From NCBI RefSeq assembly GCF_002078875.1, contig NC_034410.1, positions 82,527,258-82,591,257 of the forward strand: 64,000 nt of DNA, read 5' to 3'. Position 1 is the stretch's first letter; the number at the start of each line of letters is the position of its first letter. This DNA comes from Numida meleagris (lineage: Eukaryota; Chordata; Aves; Galliformes; Numididae). Shown piece after piece: positions 1 to 12,243 of this stretch. Under the pieces are notes generated by a model that ran no database searches, was not told the DNA's origin, and saw nothing but the letters and a program-made list of their open reading frames with translations. A program made the position numbers and the translations under genes.

Positions 1-230
1 AGGAAGAAAATCCAGTCACTTCTGGATTTCTATTTCTAAAGGCATCACACCTGACCCAAAGCCTCAAGCAGGAACCAGGAATCATTTTCCCCTCGATTGT
101 TCCCTCTGATTATGGCCAAGTAACTTCTGTAGCTGGAAAGAAAAAAAAGTTAAAGGAAAACTTCCTTGCAAAAGCACAGAGAACGGTCTTGCTAGTGCTC
201 AAATTATTTTCACACTCATACCAACCCTCC

Positions 231-247
231 AAAAAAAAAAAAAAAAA
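231..247. repeat. Poly-A run (17 nt)
   Basis: Uninterrupted A17 mononucleotide tract. No upstream retrotransposed sequence or flanking duplication was seen, so it is treated as simple sequence rather than a retrogene tail. Confidence 0.9.
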
Positions 248-1450
248 CACCTCCGCTATTGAGTACTCCATATTTAAATGGGAACACACCACATATCTCC
301 TAAAACATTTGTTATTAGTCTGCACTGGTTCAAAAACCTCAGCTCCAGATGCAAAGCATGCAACTGCCCTGTTCCATATCACAACAGACATTGACAGCTG
401 ACAGTGCTCATTCCGGAGGTTTCTGCCTGTACAGATCTCTTTTACCTTTGACTATGAGAATCTGGTTGAATATTTTATTCAGACTCAGAAACATCTTCAG
501 CTACTCCCCTAAAAGCAACCTTAACAATTTATTCGACCACATCTGTCAGCCACACAGACTAGAACTACCACATTTTCAGCACCCAGCCTCGCAATCACAT
601 CTGCTGGAAACAGCTGGCTGAACTGAAATCCATTGCGTGGTCTCTGAAGACCACCTAAGGAGTTTTCAAATCCACTCAAGAGAGCTATGAGGGTGTGCGT
701 GCACACAGAGGACCAGTGGTTATGGTGATTAACATCTGTCCCCCTGCCTGTTGCAAGGCTTCCGCCATTGTCACTCCCATTGCCACAATCCCAGCTGACA
801 AACCAGTGAAAGATTCCTTCAGAGCCTTTCAGCATAACCTCCGCAGATCAGATATACGCAGGAGTATGTGAACATCCTCGTGCCAGGAGTTAATACACAC
901 AAGATGTGAATGCAAAATTACATGCTTGTAATATAATGCAAGCAAACCATCTTCTACACAGCAAACACCTATGCAAATGCAGTAACTTGCTATCGCAAGT
1001 TTTTTGTTAGTTATTGAATACAAGGTGTATTACAAAGATTTTAAGATTAAACAGAGAATATTCCCAGATCCCTTCCACTTTATGAGTTAAAAAGCAAATA
1101 AATGAGCTGCAGGGCTGTGGCACACCATGGGATACCTAGCCCTGCTAGGAAGCCCAACTAGTGTTCACAGAAGACACTAATGTTACCTTGAAAATCGATT
1201 CTGAAACAACAATGCTGCACATGCGCTAATGCCCCCTCTGTCAAGGAGGGGAAGGAAGGAATTTCAGCCCAAAATTGTCTTTACCTACCAGGTTTCAGAA
1301 AGCTTGGCAAGTGTAGGAATAGATTATATGGAACAAGATACAATAATAAAAGTTATCTTGGTTTTTGGGGAGAGAGGGAATTTATTTTAAATTAATGTTT
1401 TTCTTTAAATCCTATTGAGACTTGACTCATCACACAATAGAAGAGCTTAC

Positions 1451-1507
1451 CAGGCCTGAGATCTAAGCCAATAGATACTTTGACTTCCGGCAGAGGATCT
1501 ATTAAGA
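1451..1507 (-). other. Speculative minus-strand exon (57 bp)
   Basis: On the minus strand a pyrimidine-rich stretch ending in TTTTAG precedes this segment, and a GTAAGC donor after CCTG follows it. One frame reads LIDPLPEVKVSIGLDLRPG with no stop. A second segment with strong splice signals (1648-1711) lies 140 bp upstream on the same strand. The phase that joins the two is not the phase of the most protein-like frame, which argues against a simple two-exon model. No protein family is recognised. Splice-like pairs of this quality recur on both strands of the window, so chance is a serious alternative. Confidence 0.12.
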
Positions 1508-4044
1508 CTAAAAGAAAAAGAGCCTCCTGATGCTGATAGTACAAGACTTGAACACTAATTAATCCCTTTTAAAAAAATCAATCGAGATGCAAAATATGGC
1601 AGCTATTCCAGGAAATAGCATTACATTTACAGATAGTATGTACTCACCTATGCTTTAAGAAACATCCCACTGCCTCGTAAGAATTCAGGAGTACGATAAG
1701 ATACTTCACTACTAAAACAAAAGCATAAGCACTAGTCCTAAGGGCATGAAGCGCTCCAGATCCCACTTCACCTGTGGAGCTGGGCTTCTGCTGCTATAAG
1801 ACAAGCTTCAGGCATTTGCGTGCTTTTCTGCACCAGGCATCAAGGGATCAGGAATCTCAACTTCAGCTAAACTCACTGTAGTGCTGGCATGACCCACATT
1901 CCCAGGACAGCAATTCCTTCCCAACTTCCTGAACCTCATAATCCTGCTGCACAAGCCCAGGAGAACTCAAGATAAGCCATAATGCTGCCTTAGAGACTTG
2001 AGAACGGCACAGATGAGGGAGAACAGTAGGAACACCTATGCCTTGACCTACCAAAGTTACAAAGCTATTCTTTAAATCAGCACACACACGACAGCAGTCT
2101 GGCTTTTGATTACATCCAGCCATCGCAGGGAGTGTAAAAGCCAGATCTATATTGCTCCTGGGACTCTACAGGAACACTACTCCACATTAGAACCGTATTA
2201 TCTGCACGTGCACCGGACAATCACTCAGCTTGCATCTTGTGCTGCACATGCAGATAGACACGTGCATGACTCCAACCAACACCTTCTCAATGGTGCTAGG
2301 TTTAAGTTGCTCAAAATTACAACTTTTATATTCACACATTCACAAGAGAAGTTTTATTTCCTCCTCCTTAAGGCAAAGATTGTCGGCCCTCATACTGGTA
2401 AATAAAGGCTCAAAAACATGACCCAGGTATGTCTCAGTGTTCAAAATGAAAAAGCAAAGAAGAAGAACTTGTATTAAAGTCTTCTGATTTTTTAGCGTGG
2501 TGTATTGTGTCCAAGTTTTTCATATACTGTGTTAACTGTGGTTTTTAGTGTAACTGTAATCAACTCCTTATCGTTTCTAAAGACAGCAATATTCCCCATG
2601 CCAGCCACAAAAAGACAGCTTGCATCACAGACACAAACTATCCTAGGATACGCTGACAATCATATTATACCAGTAATACTGCACAGCATTCTTGAGGCAG
2701 GGAGTATTTTCTCCCTTATCAGATACCAGAAAGTTGCCAAAGAAAGCAAGAAGAGTCTGCTAGCACATTCACAGTTCCTTCAACACCGGTACAGCTTCAA
2801 ACATTAAACAGTTACGACATCCATTTCTGCACATGAATAAGATTCAAGTAAGCAGCTCCTCTGGTCTGTCCTCACACCTTCCTTTCATTTCTCTGTGACT
2901 CTCCATCTTCCCCTCTCAAATGATAAGAAGTTTCCAGAGAAGGTTTTTTAGGTGTGCTAAATATCAAACAGAACATGAGTAGAAAAATCATATGATAGGC
3001 AGTTTTACTGTCTGCCAACTTCCCACTTTATGAAGGAATGTGCAGAAATTCATCTGAGTAATATAAATTACAGAGGCTTTGACTAGCAAAAACAATTGAA
3101 TCAGCATTTTAGTTTGTTGGTGAGTTTTGTTTTTACTTTATTTTTTCCAGCTTTCAACCTATTCCTGACAGGAAACTCTACCAACTGGGGACAAGTCACA
3201 TATCAAAACTGGCAAACGTTGTAACAACCAGCTTTGTGTACATCTGACTACGTAACAATGCCTATTTGCCAATGGGCAGACAGGAAGAAGCAGAGGATAA
3301 ATGATTGCATATTTGCTGCTTATCACCATTCTTTATCCTTCACTGTGTGTGTTGAGGGCTGCTCAGCAACTGCCCCAGACGAAATGCCACTGTGGTTCCA
3401 TGAATCTCACAAACGAGGACGTGCAGACAGTGTTGCACAGCAGCAGTGTCGGAGCTCCTTGCTCTCCTCTCTCCCACAGGCGATGAACACATCAATCCTC
3501 CAACCTACTTTACTTTTGCTGGTCTGGCAGCTTGTCAGTCGGTGTGCTCCCAGCAGGCATTACAACAGCACAGGACTTGTTGAATAACCGAGAAGAACAG
3601 GAAAAAAAAGTCTGGGAACTCACCCAAGCCTCTACCCCCTGCCTCACGAAAGACCAGCTAGATATAAACCACACACGACATACTTGTCTCACCTGTTCTC
3701 ATCAGTCTCCAGTAACAGACTCATGGCTTCCCTAGGCAACTAATCTAGCTCTGACCTAACTTTCTCAGTATTTTTTTCCACCTAAACCAAGAGAAGTCTC
3801 TCATCAGGGAGTGATCCCTTTGTTCCTCTCCCTGTCCACCACAGTCATAGAGGAAAAGAACAGGCTGTTGTCTTTTCACATTCCAGTCTTCTCCACACTA
3901 AACTGAGCAAAACCTCTCAGGTAGCCCTTGCTGGTTATGCTCTGGACTCTCCACATTCATCTTTGGATTCAGGGACCCAAACTGGTCATCATACTGCACA
4001 GAAGACTTGTCAATGCTGATTTGTGAGATAATTATTAATGCATT

Positions 4045-4311
4045 TAGGATGAGAGGTAGTATCCTTAAGTTGCACCAGGGGAGGTTCAGGTTGGATATTA
4101 GGAACAATTTCTTCTCAGAAAGAAAGAGCAATTAGGCACTTGAACAGGTTGCTGGGGGGAGGGGGGGTGGAATCATCATCTCTTGGAGGCGTTCAAGAAC
4201 TGTGTGGATGTGGCACTGAGGGACATGGTTAGTGGGCATGGTGGGGGTGGGGTGGCAGTTGAACATGGTGATCCTAGTCATCTTTTCCAACCTTAATGAT
4301 TTTATGATTCA
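4045..4311 (+). mobile_element. CR1 LINE 3' end
   Basis: A 5'-truncated CR1 retrotransposon in sense orientation. It carries the usual CR1 3' landmarks in order: a segment around GGTTGGATATTAGGAACAAT, the lost-frame copy of the C-terminal ORF2 region (an AGGTTGCTGG..TGG motif), the GTGGATGTGGCACTGAGGG segment, and a tail with TTTTCCAACCTTAATGAT ending in a decayed ATTCTATG-type repeat. CR1 elements move by target-primed reverse transcription and are usually cut short at the 5' end, as here. A G-rich stretch at 4154-4170 (G6-A-G7) is unusual for the family and looks like local expansion. The copy is dead and noncoding. Confidence 0.93.
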
Positions 4312-4916
4312 TAATGTGCATCCTATCCCTCCTATTCATATGCTCAGAGACTGAAGTAGCAAAGCTTAAATCTACAACAACAACAAAAAACCATTTTCTT
4401 TTCATTTGAGTAGGCTTAGGATAACTTAGATCCACTAAATATATTCCTGTTCCTCAGCAGCTACAAATACAGCCAGAACACTGAGCATCTCAATCCAGCA
4501 TTCCAGTCTGATCCCTCCCTCCTTACACTGAGGGATGCATTGCCAATGCCTCAGTTGATGCTTCTAAAAATGGACAACACAGCTTTGCTGTGTAAGCTCC
4601 GTGCCAAGTCCCACACTATTACCAACTCTTCTCAAGATGGTCAAAATCTCAAACTGCTGGATTTGAGCAGCTCCTGGATTCCAAGGCTCCCCTAGAACAC
4701 ATGCCACACTGCAGGACAGCTCAGCGAAGTGGCAGGGGGACCACAAGACAACTTAAGGACAGAGGGGAGAGCAGCAGCAGAGGGAGACCATTTATTATTT
4801 CTAGAGCACTTACCATCAGGATTATTTGCTAGGGTTATTGCTGTTATGCATTGCCACCAATAGCAGACATAGAAGCCACAAGGTTAATTGGGATCTACAC
4901 TTAGTATTTACTGAAG
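4312..4916. other. Unique noncoding block
   Basis: No gene or repeat recognised. A GTAAGT-type donor lies on the minus strand near 4806-4811, but no matching acceptor with an open frame was found. Confidence 0.55.
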
Positions 4917-5150
4917 GGGATGCACAACATTTGCTTGCTAGGCAATATATTTGCTTCCTGTAATCTTAAGGGTAACTACATTTTTTTTAAAACATCTACA
5001 CACCTGTAACACTACTGTACACACATGCATACAGGGATGCACAACATTTGCTTGCTAGGCAATATATTTGCTTCCTGTAATCTTAAGGGTAACTACATTT
5101 TTTTTAAAACATCTACACACCTGTAACACTACTGTACACACATGCATACA
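4917..5150. repeat. Perfect 117-bp tandem duplication
   Basis: Two copies, 4917-5033 and 5034-5150, lie head to tail with no difference that I could see by eye, including an 8-nt T run in each and the shared end ACATGCATACA. The unit has no coding potential and resembles no known transposon. Identity in noncoding DNA means the duplication is very recent or polymorphic, or an assembly artefact. Confidence 0.93.
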
Positions 5151-5309
5151 GAGTTAGTTACTTAAAGTAAAAAGAAGTGAAATACTGAACAACAAGAGGA
5201 GATGAAAATAACTTCTGTATTAAAGATTATCTAACATTTTCCTTCTTAGTCAGGAACCCCCAAGTCCTCTGCAGGGCTTGCTCTCAAGCGGATGGTAGGC
5301 TTTTTCATT

Positions 5310-5556
5310 AGTGCCCAGTGACAGGGCAAGGGGCAACAGGCAGACTGGAACATAGGATATAAAAATGAGAAAAAACTTCTTTGAGGGTGTCAGAGCCCTG
5401 GTACTGGCTGCCCAGAGAGGTGGTGGAGGCTCCTTCTCTGAAGATATTGAAGACCTGCCTGCATAACCTGCTCTGGGGAACATGCCTTAGTAGGGTGACA
5501 GACTTGAGCTCCAGAGGACCCTTTCACCCCTTACAATTATTTGATTATGTGTCTTC
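5310..5556 (+). mobile_element. Old CR1 3' end (CR1-F-like)
   Basis: Sense-strand CR1 remnant that begins at the conserved GTGCCCAGTGACAGG segment and runs through ACTTCTTTGAGGGTG, GGCTGCCCAGAGAGGTGGTGGAG and a degraded CTCCAGAGG..CCC segment near the 3' end. The terminal octamer repeat is lost. The wording of the 3' end matches the older CR1-F/X type more than the younger chicken types elsewhere in the window. It is more diverged than the other copies, and any ORF2 reading frame is broken. Subfamily assignment is from memory of consensus wording and is tentative. Confidence 0.85.
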
Positions 5557-8500
5557 ACGGAATTATATAGATACTTGTATGCTTATGCATATGTGAATGT
5601 ACAAACATAGGCAGATACATATATACAAAATACACATAATTAAAATGTAAGTGGAAAAAAGCCAGAAATAAAAAATAATGATAGAAACAGAGGAGATCAG
5701 CTGAAAGAGTTGGTACTGTCATAACATAACAAATATCAGGCCATAACTAACGCTGCTAACCAAGGGGTTAATGGTAGTAAGCCACTAAAACGTGTGTAAA
5801 CTCTTGTCACACCAAGCAGTCCAAACTCCAACGTAAAATCCCAAGCAGAGGACACCACATCAGCTTTAGCAAAACTTCCTGATTTCTGCCTGCTTGCAGT
5901 GGGAATAGCTGAAGAGCAAAATCGCCAATGAGAGGAGCTGAGCAGGAAGCACAGCCTGCAGCCCATTGCTTCCTGCAGTGAGCAAGCTTAAAGAACTTGC
6001 ACAGAAACAGCTCATGGTTCTTCCAGCAGCTGCTGCTGCTTAAACAGCAATTAAAGATGACTTTTTAGGGATAAAAATAGGGAAGGAACATTCTCAGGCA
6101 ATGAAAGAAAAATGCTGCAGCAAGAACACTGTTTTGTTCAGGCCAGAACAACCCGGAACAGGCCAACATAAACAGTACAGTTCTGATTTTCAGATATAGG
6201 ATTTGAAAATGGACCTTCTAATTTTCAGCTTGTCTCAATTCACTTTTCAGCCATTATTTTGCTATGAGAGGAAACAAACAGACACTATTTAAGATAAGAA
6301 ACAAAACTTCCCTACACTGTAGGTACCTAAAAGCACTTAAGTATGTGGCCAAACTGAGATATAACAGAACTAAACTGGATACAGATTTAAATTTTAAATT
6401 TTTATGTTGAATCCTTCCCAACTCTGGGTAAACATTTTACAAGAGAAACTCTTAAGAAGAAGAGGTTTTCAGAACCTTCAAGAAGTAATGTCATAGGATG
6501 CAGCTTAATGAGGATCTAAGCAATAAAATAAAAGATTATCTACATCAAGAAAAGACCTGCACTTGATTTTAACTGCAGCATGATGAACAAGCTTTCAAAA
6601 TTCAGTCATTCAAAGGCTAATTGCCATGTCTTATTTGGCTCAACAAAAGAAGTATCAAAGCACTCAAAAATACTAAGCTGCCTAAGTAGGGCTTCCAACA
6701 ACTTTTATGTAATGGAGAAGTGATTCACTGGACATACTTTCCAGTCAACACACTATTCTCAGCTCTTTAGACAGGTGAAACAAGGAAAACTAAAAATGGA
6801 GAAAAAAAATGGTAAATACAAATACACATCTTGCACACCAATTCTGTCCCTTGAACTTCACCACTGACTGCTACACAAGTGACAAACATTGTTCTGTTTT
6901 TAAAACAACTGCGTAAATGAAGAGAAACTGGGGGGAAGGGGGCAAAAAAGACTAGTAATATTGTTATAACGCAGGTCAAGTTTTATTTCCAATTACATTT
7001 CAGAAGATGTTTCTCAGTAACTGAAAAGAACTGTGGCTTTAATGTCAATTAAAGTGAGCCTTTTAAGGTCAGTTCTCCTCCTCTGGAATTAATCCTAATT
7101 TCCATCCTGTGAAAAATCATCAGGAAGAAAGTCATTTCCAAACACTTAAGTATATTTATTACTCTCATTTCCACACTAATTATGTAGATTAAGGACTAGA
7201 ATAAAGCAATTTAGTACATATTCTAAGATGAGTGCTGTTATTTGCAACCTACTTGAACTGGAAGATTTACACTGGCATCTTGCCTGCAAACTACAGCAAA
7301 CTTGCACACAAAACAAAACAAAAAAACAGGAAGTGGTTGCTCTCACCTTTCTAGCACAAGGGCACATCTTATAGAAGGTACCCGCCTCAGTGCGCACACC
7401 CTAAGACTCAAGTTTGTGTGCAAACTTGTGGTCCAGGCTTGGCCTGCCAAACACATGCGATCCTCCAGTTCATCCAACACAGTAAATGTTCACAGCAAAC
7501 GAGCAGGCATTTTCTGACTTCTGCAAGAGGTGGGACTCGGTTGGCTGGCAAGGGAATTACACATGTCACTACAATTGAAGCAGCAAAGATCTCAGAATCG
7601 TCATTATCGCAGATGGAGAGGAAATGAAGTGATTTGGTTTATGCCTATGGGAAAACAATAATCAATCAGCTCGGTACAGGAAAAGAAAAAAAGGATCAAA
7701 TTCAGTTTAGGTGAGATTTACTACTTAGGGTAATTACCCTTTCAAGAGCTGAACTCCTGTACAGTGAAGCATTCGAAGGAACCTAACGGAGAACTGAGAA
7801 AGAGAAGTTCACATTTCTCCTCTAGAACAACTCAAGATGACTTGAGGTCAGTGATACCCAAAAATAAAGCAAACGGTGAAATATCTTGTACATCAACAGC
7901 TTCTGCCTTAGAGACTATGAGTTTTTGCCAGTTATGCACTAAGCATAATATCCTCACAAGTCAGCAAATAGCTAAATAATTCATGTTAGCATAAGCGATT
8001 GCCTCTGTGTCATTGACAATGTTACACAATTGCAAGGAGGCAGGATGGACACCTTGAATACACATTGTGATTGCAGGATTCAGGCTTAAACAAATCAGGG
8101 AAATGGAAAGCAACTTCAAAGCTAAACCTCAGAGGAAGCGTTCCTGGGAAAAAAAAATATTTCTACTATACATCATGGCAGCACAGCCAAGGAAAAAGCA
8201 ACCAAAGGTCTACAATTTGTTTGTTCCTGCACGTAGTTGGAGAGAAAAAAAATACTGCACTCTTAACATGCAGTTCACTTTGAGAATGATCATTTGAGAA
8301 AGCGTTAATCAGATCTCTTTCTAGGCACATGCAGGCTATCTAACATTTCATGCTCAATTAACACATTCTAAAAGCCAGGAGGTTCAACAGCAGCTGCACA
8401 ATTTTAAGTTAGCAACCCTTCCCCTTCTTCACCTTACAGTGTTTCAAAGGTGTGCCAGTGTTCAGTACACAAAAACACAGTGACCATCAGCAGCAGCTTT

Positions 8501-10559
8501 CTGTAAGTGACTGGAAAACAAACAGACTGACAGAGATTTTAAAGTCAGAAAGGGGCCATTACCATCCTCTGGTCTTACCTTGTGCACCTTCACGTGATAA
8601 AAACCAAGATGGTTAATGGTATTAAATAATCCCTAATTTGAAGATATGACTGTGGAGGAATTACACATTTCACTGTAATTAAAGAAGCAGATATCTGGAG
8701 AATTTATTGCATCACAAATAAAAGCTACACTAAACTGAAAGTAAAACAACAGATGGTGTGTAAGACGTTAATAAAGCCACCACCTTAAACTAATGGATTT
8801 CACTGGAGATTATCAAAATAAGTGGAGTGGAAAGCATGTCAAAAACTGAGGAAAATGTAATAATAAATCCAGAGTAAAGACTGACAGTAGGAACCCTGCT
8901 TCAATACAACCTCAGCTGTGTGTGAATGCAATCTCTCGTGCGTGGAAGAAATATCCCATAGCAAATAGTCTAAAACAGAAAGTGGCAGTAAACCCTTTCC
9001 CACCATAATCTGAACAGCGTTTAAAAAACAAGAGAAGTAAAAGCAAGGTGAGATGAGCTAAGAGAGCAAAATCCACACTGGTCCCATTTAGTCACAAACA
9101 CTAAACGCATGCTGCAGATCCCCCATGCGACCTACATGGCGATGATTTGCTGCTACCTAGAAACAAACCTCCATTTACAAGGTACCTACTTGGCTGGCCA
9201 AAGACCTCCATCTACAAGCCAACCAGTTTGGGTCCCGTTATTAGTGCTAATGGCTTTTACCAATAAAGTTGAAACGATAAAATAAAACCATGTGAAAATA
9301 GGCATGAAGTTAAATCCAGCTAGAAAGATGTTAGTATTAATCCCTGAGCATTTCACATTGTACATAATCATTCACTTGCTGAAGTACATCTTGCAACCTC
9401 TGTGTGTCGTCACTGCATGTCTTCATACCTCAGAGGATCTTGCCCATCTCCATGCCTGCACACAGCTTATCCTGGGTGTCAATTGCTGCACTGCTAACCA
9501 ACTCAGATGGGAATTTCTGATATCAGACAGTACCTTTTTCTTAGATAATCTTCACTCACAGAAAATGTGGAAAGAAATCTCTGCTTAGGAAGTAGTCCCA
9601 GCCCTCCCCATACATCCAAAATTCACAGAGAAAAGTGAATAATCCAATGGATTAGCATCCTTATTTTCTCCTGAAAGCAAACTTCAGACTGAACGTTAGC
9701 AGGAGGATGAAGTTTTCTCTGGCAATGCACAAGCGTAGTGACATTGTATTTCAAGGACTGCTTCGTATTGGTGAGCTGAAATTCATTTCCTACCCTGCCT
9801 ATAAGATGCCCAGTTTTGTAACCTGAGCCTTATTAATGGAACAGGTCAGGTTTGGTCCCTGCTGCCGAAGCAGAAGGATTTCAATGCAACTATTTTTCAT
9901 TCCTGGCATTTCAGGGAGGTTAGAAACACACTTTTAATGTTCATCAAGGAATGATGAATGACATTACTCAGAGGCAGCACTGTGATATAAATTAGCCCAA
10001 TCTATGATCTAGAAGCCAGGCTGTTTCAAATTAGAAATTGTGACTGTTCATATCACAGCTGTGAATGTCTTACAAGCAGGGAACTACACTCATTTCAGCT
10101 ATTTCTGATCCCATCCTTACTGGGAGGTAATGGTGAACTTCCTTAGCAACGAGTTACTGCACTTGGGGAGTAATTCAGCTCTTCCTGAGGCAGAAAGAGG
10201 AATTCACTCCATCTCGCCCAGGCAGCTAAAAGGCACATAAGCATGAGCTATTTCCAAGCTTGTCTTTATAGCAAAAGTAGACTAAAACAAAAAAAAACAA
10301 AAAACCCACAGCATAAAACTTCTAAGAACAATCACTGAATCATGTTACTTTCAAGGTAACATTAGTGATGGCACCACCCAGAAACAAAGAGCCTTAAAAG
10401 ATTTTTTTCTTGCAAATGATGCCACTTCAGTGCATCTCAGAGGTTTCCAAGGCACTTTTTCCAACTTTTCTTCAAGGATTCTACCATGATGACAGCAGCC
10501 AGTTGCTCAAAGCAAGTTCGACTTCATTTATCATGGCGTAAATTAGTTTAATCAGACTT
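5557..10559. other. Unique noncoding block, about 5 kb
   Basis: No interspersed repeat or convincing gene was recognised. Two diverged look-alike segments (7553-7600 and 8657-8705, both opening GGAATTACACAT) may be remnants of one ancient repeat. Open frames are short (up to 98 codons) and lack recognisable domains. A minus-strand segment near 8581-8634 has a good GTAAGA donor and an 18-codon open frame but only a modest acceptor. Confidence 0.55.
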
Positions 10560-10587
10560 TACATGTGTGTGTGTGCGCACGCACACG
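10560..10587. repeat. Alternating purine-pyrimidine tract (Z-DNA-prone)
   Basis: Twenty-eight consecutive bases alternate pyrimidine and purine without a break: a (TG)n part followed by a GCGCACGCACAC part. The two halves are also near-complementary, so a small hairpin is possible. Such (TG/CA)n-GC tracts are classic Z-DNA formers under negative supercoiling. Confidence 0.85.
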
Positions 10588-10785
10588 AAGTGCATCAGAA
10601 TCTCACAGTCCAAGAGAAGGAGGAAAGAAGTGTTTTCATTTGAAAATACTTAAGCAATTATTGGTACTTTTAAACTTTTAAAAAAGAAGCTTGAACAGTA
10701 AAGGAAACTGCCCTTTAATTCCTATCACTGGACTACATACTCTTATTCACTAGAGCACAAGTCCAAGCATATTTTTGTCTCAAAG

Positions 10786-11022
10786 TTAAAAACTTGTGCC
10801 AGTGGAGGTTTAGGTTGGATATTAGGAACAATTTCTTCTCTGAAAGAATGGTAATGCATTGGAATAGGCTGCTCAGGGAGGTGGTGGAGTCATCGTCCCT
10901 GGAGATGTTCAAGAAAAGGGTAGATGTGGCGCTTAGGGACATAGTCCGAGTGGTCACAGGCATGGGTTGATGGTTGGCCTCGATGGTCTTAGTGTTCTTT
11001 CCAACCTTAATGATTCTATGAA
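10786..11022 (+). mobile_element. CR1 LINE 3' end
   Basis: A 5'-truncated sense CR1 with near-consensus 3' region: TTAGGTTGGATATTAGGAAC, AGGCTGCTCAGGGAGGTGGT, GTAGATGTGGCGCTTAGGGA, and the end CTTTCCAACCTTAATGATTC followed by a single tail unit TATGAA. It is the same subtype as the copy at 4045, which differs from it at scattered positions. An open frame of 132 codons on the opposite strand across it is an antisense shadow. Noncoding and immobile. Confidence 0.95.
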
Positions 11023-11781
11023 CTGCAAGAAAAAAAACTCGTTCACTTGCACTTTGCTTTAACAATGATTTGTTAATCCATACTATCCATAAAAGAGTTT
11101 CAAAACATTTCAAAAACAGTAACAGATGCAAAAAATGTGCTTCATCAGTACTGCATATAATTCCTTTGAAGTATTTATTTTGCTATTGTTCCTCCACAAC
11201 ACATTTACTGTTCACATTACTAGATCTCATTAACAGTGCAATCTCCTTCTTGAGCCAACCTCTAAGTGAGAGTGAAAAAATAAATCAGAGACTAAATATC
11301 TTGGATTTCAGAGAAGCAAAGCAGGATACTTTATGTTACCAGAGAACTTTGAGAACAAAACATTTTTAATTCTGCCACTATCTTTTAATGAGCCTGCTTA
11401 GTCTCCAGACAACTCATGCTACATTTTCTCCACTTACAGTATTTTATCTTCTATCTGTACCACTCCTATTCTTCAGCTAAAGAAATTAATAACCTAACTT
11501 TCATGATCTTTTTCAGGTATTTTTAAACCACACTCCCTACTAGCTTGCATACCCTGTCAAATACATGAAAATTACATCTCACTTCATGGTGAAACAGGAC
11601 TGAAAAACATGAATTTAAAGCTTACATATTTATGAATATATAAAAAATCCACAAACCTACAGAAGTTGGTTATAGATTTTAACAATCTTGAAGTAAGAAA
11701 ATAAAATCAATTATCTAAAAGTCATACCAAATAGATGTGTAAAGTCCCCAGAGCAACCAGTTCTGTTCCATTCTGCTCCAC

Positions 11782-11805
11782 AAAAAAAAAAAAAAAAAAA
11801 AAAAA
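11782..11805. repeat. Poly-A run (24 nt)
   Basis: Uninterrupted A24 followed by GACCACCACCACAAACAAAC-type simple sequence. It could be the tail of an old retroposed RNA, but no body with gene or LINE similarity is recognisable upstream and no flanking duplication was found. Confidence 0.9.
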
Positions 11806-12187
11806 GACCACCACCACAAACAAACAAAAAAACTGTCCCAGGACCAGGAACTGAATCTTGTTCATTGGGAAAGTTTGAAGTCCCAGTCAAGAAACCAACA
11901 GAAGGAGTAGTCTATAAACACAGCGTGTTTTAGAGGCAACACCTTGAAAAAAATGATTATAGCTCTGTTCTTTCCCCGTCACTTACAGATCATTTAAGAA
12001 GTTGCAGTTCAAGCTATTATACCACCCACTGGCATAGTTCTACAACACAATGAGGAGCATACACAACAGTTTTGCTTACAGGCTCCTCGACCAATTTATA
12101 ATTGCTACTTCAAACAGCATGCAGCAGGACAGCACAAATGTTATGGCTGTATCTTTGAAAGGTTAAAAAAATATTGTAGAATCAATC

Positions 12188-12243
12188 AGGCATAATGTTG
12201 TGGAACTGTCACACTAGGCATAATGTTGTGAAGCTGTCACACT
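12188..12243. repeat. 28-bp tandem repeat, two units
   Basis: Units 12188-12215 and 12216-12243 each begin AGGCATAATGTTGTG and end CTGTCACACT; they differ at only a few central bases. A local duplication, noncoding. Confidence 0.85.

Larger units (their letters stand above)
1..4044. other. Unique noncoding block
   Basis: No recognisable interspersed repeat or gene was seen. The block is AT-rich, and its longest open frames (104 codons on the minus strand at 521-835, 117 codons on the plus strand at 3234-3587) resemble no family I know. It contains a poly-A run at 231-247 and two short splice-flanked segments on the minus strand (1451-1507 and 1648-1711), listed separately as speculative exons. 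I infer intron or intergenic DNA. Confidence 0.6.

Noticed and set aside
521..835. 104-codon minus-strand frame with Gly/Asn-rich start
   Set aside because: No known domain, no splice pair and no repeat similarity. Treated as chance.
10733..11131. 132-codon minus-strand frame
   Set aside because: It is the antisense of the sense CR1 at 10786-11022 plus flanks.
11782..11805. Poly-A run as the tail of a processed pseudogene
   Set aside because: No gene-like body upstream and no flanking target duplication.
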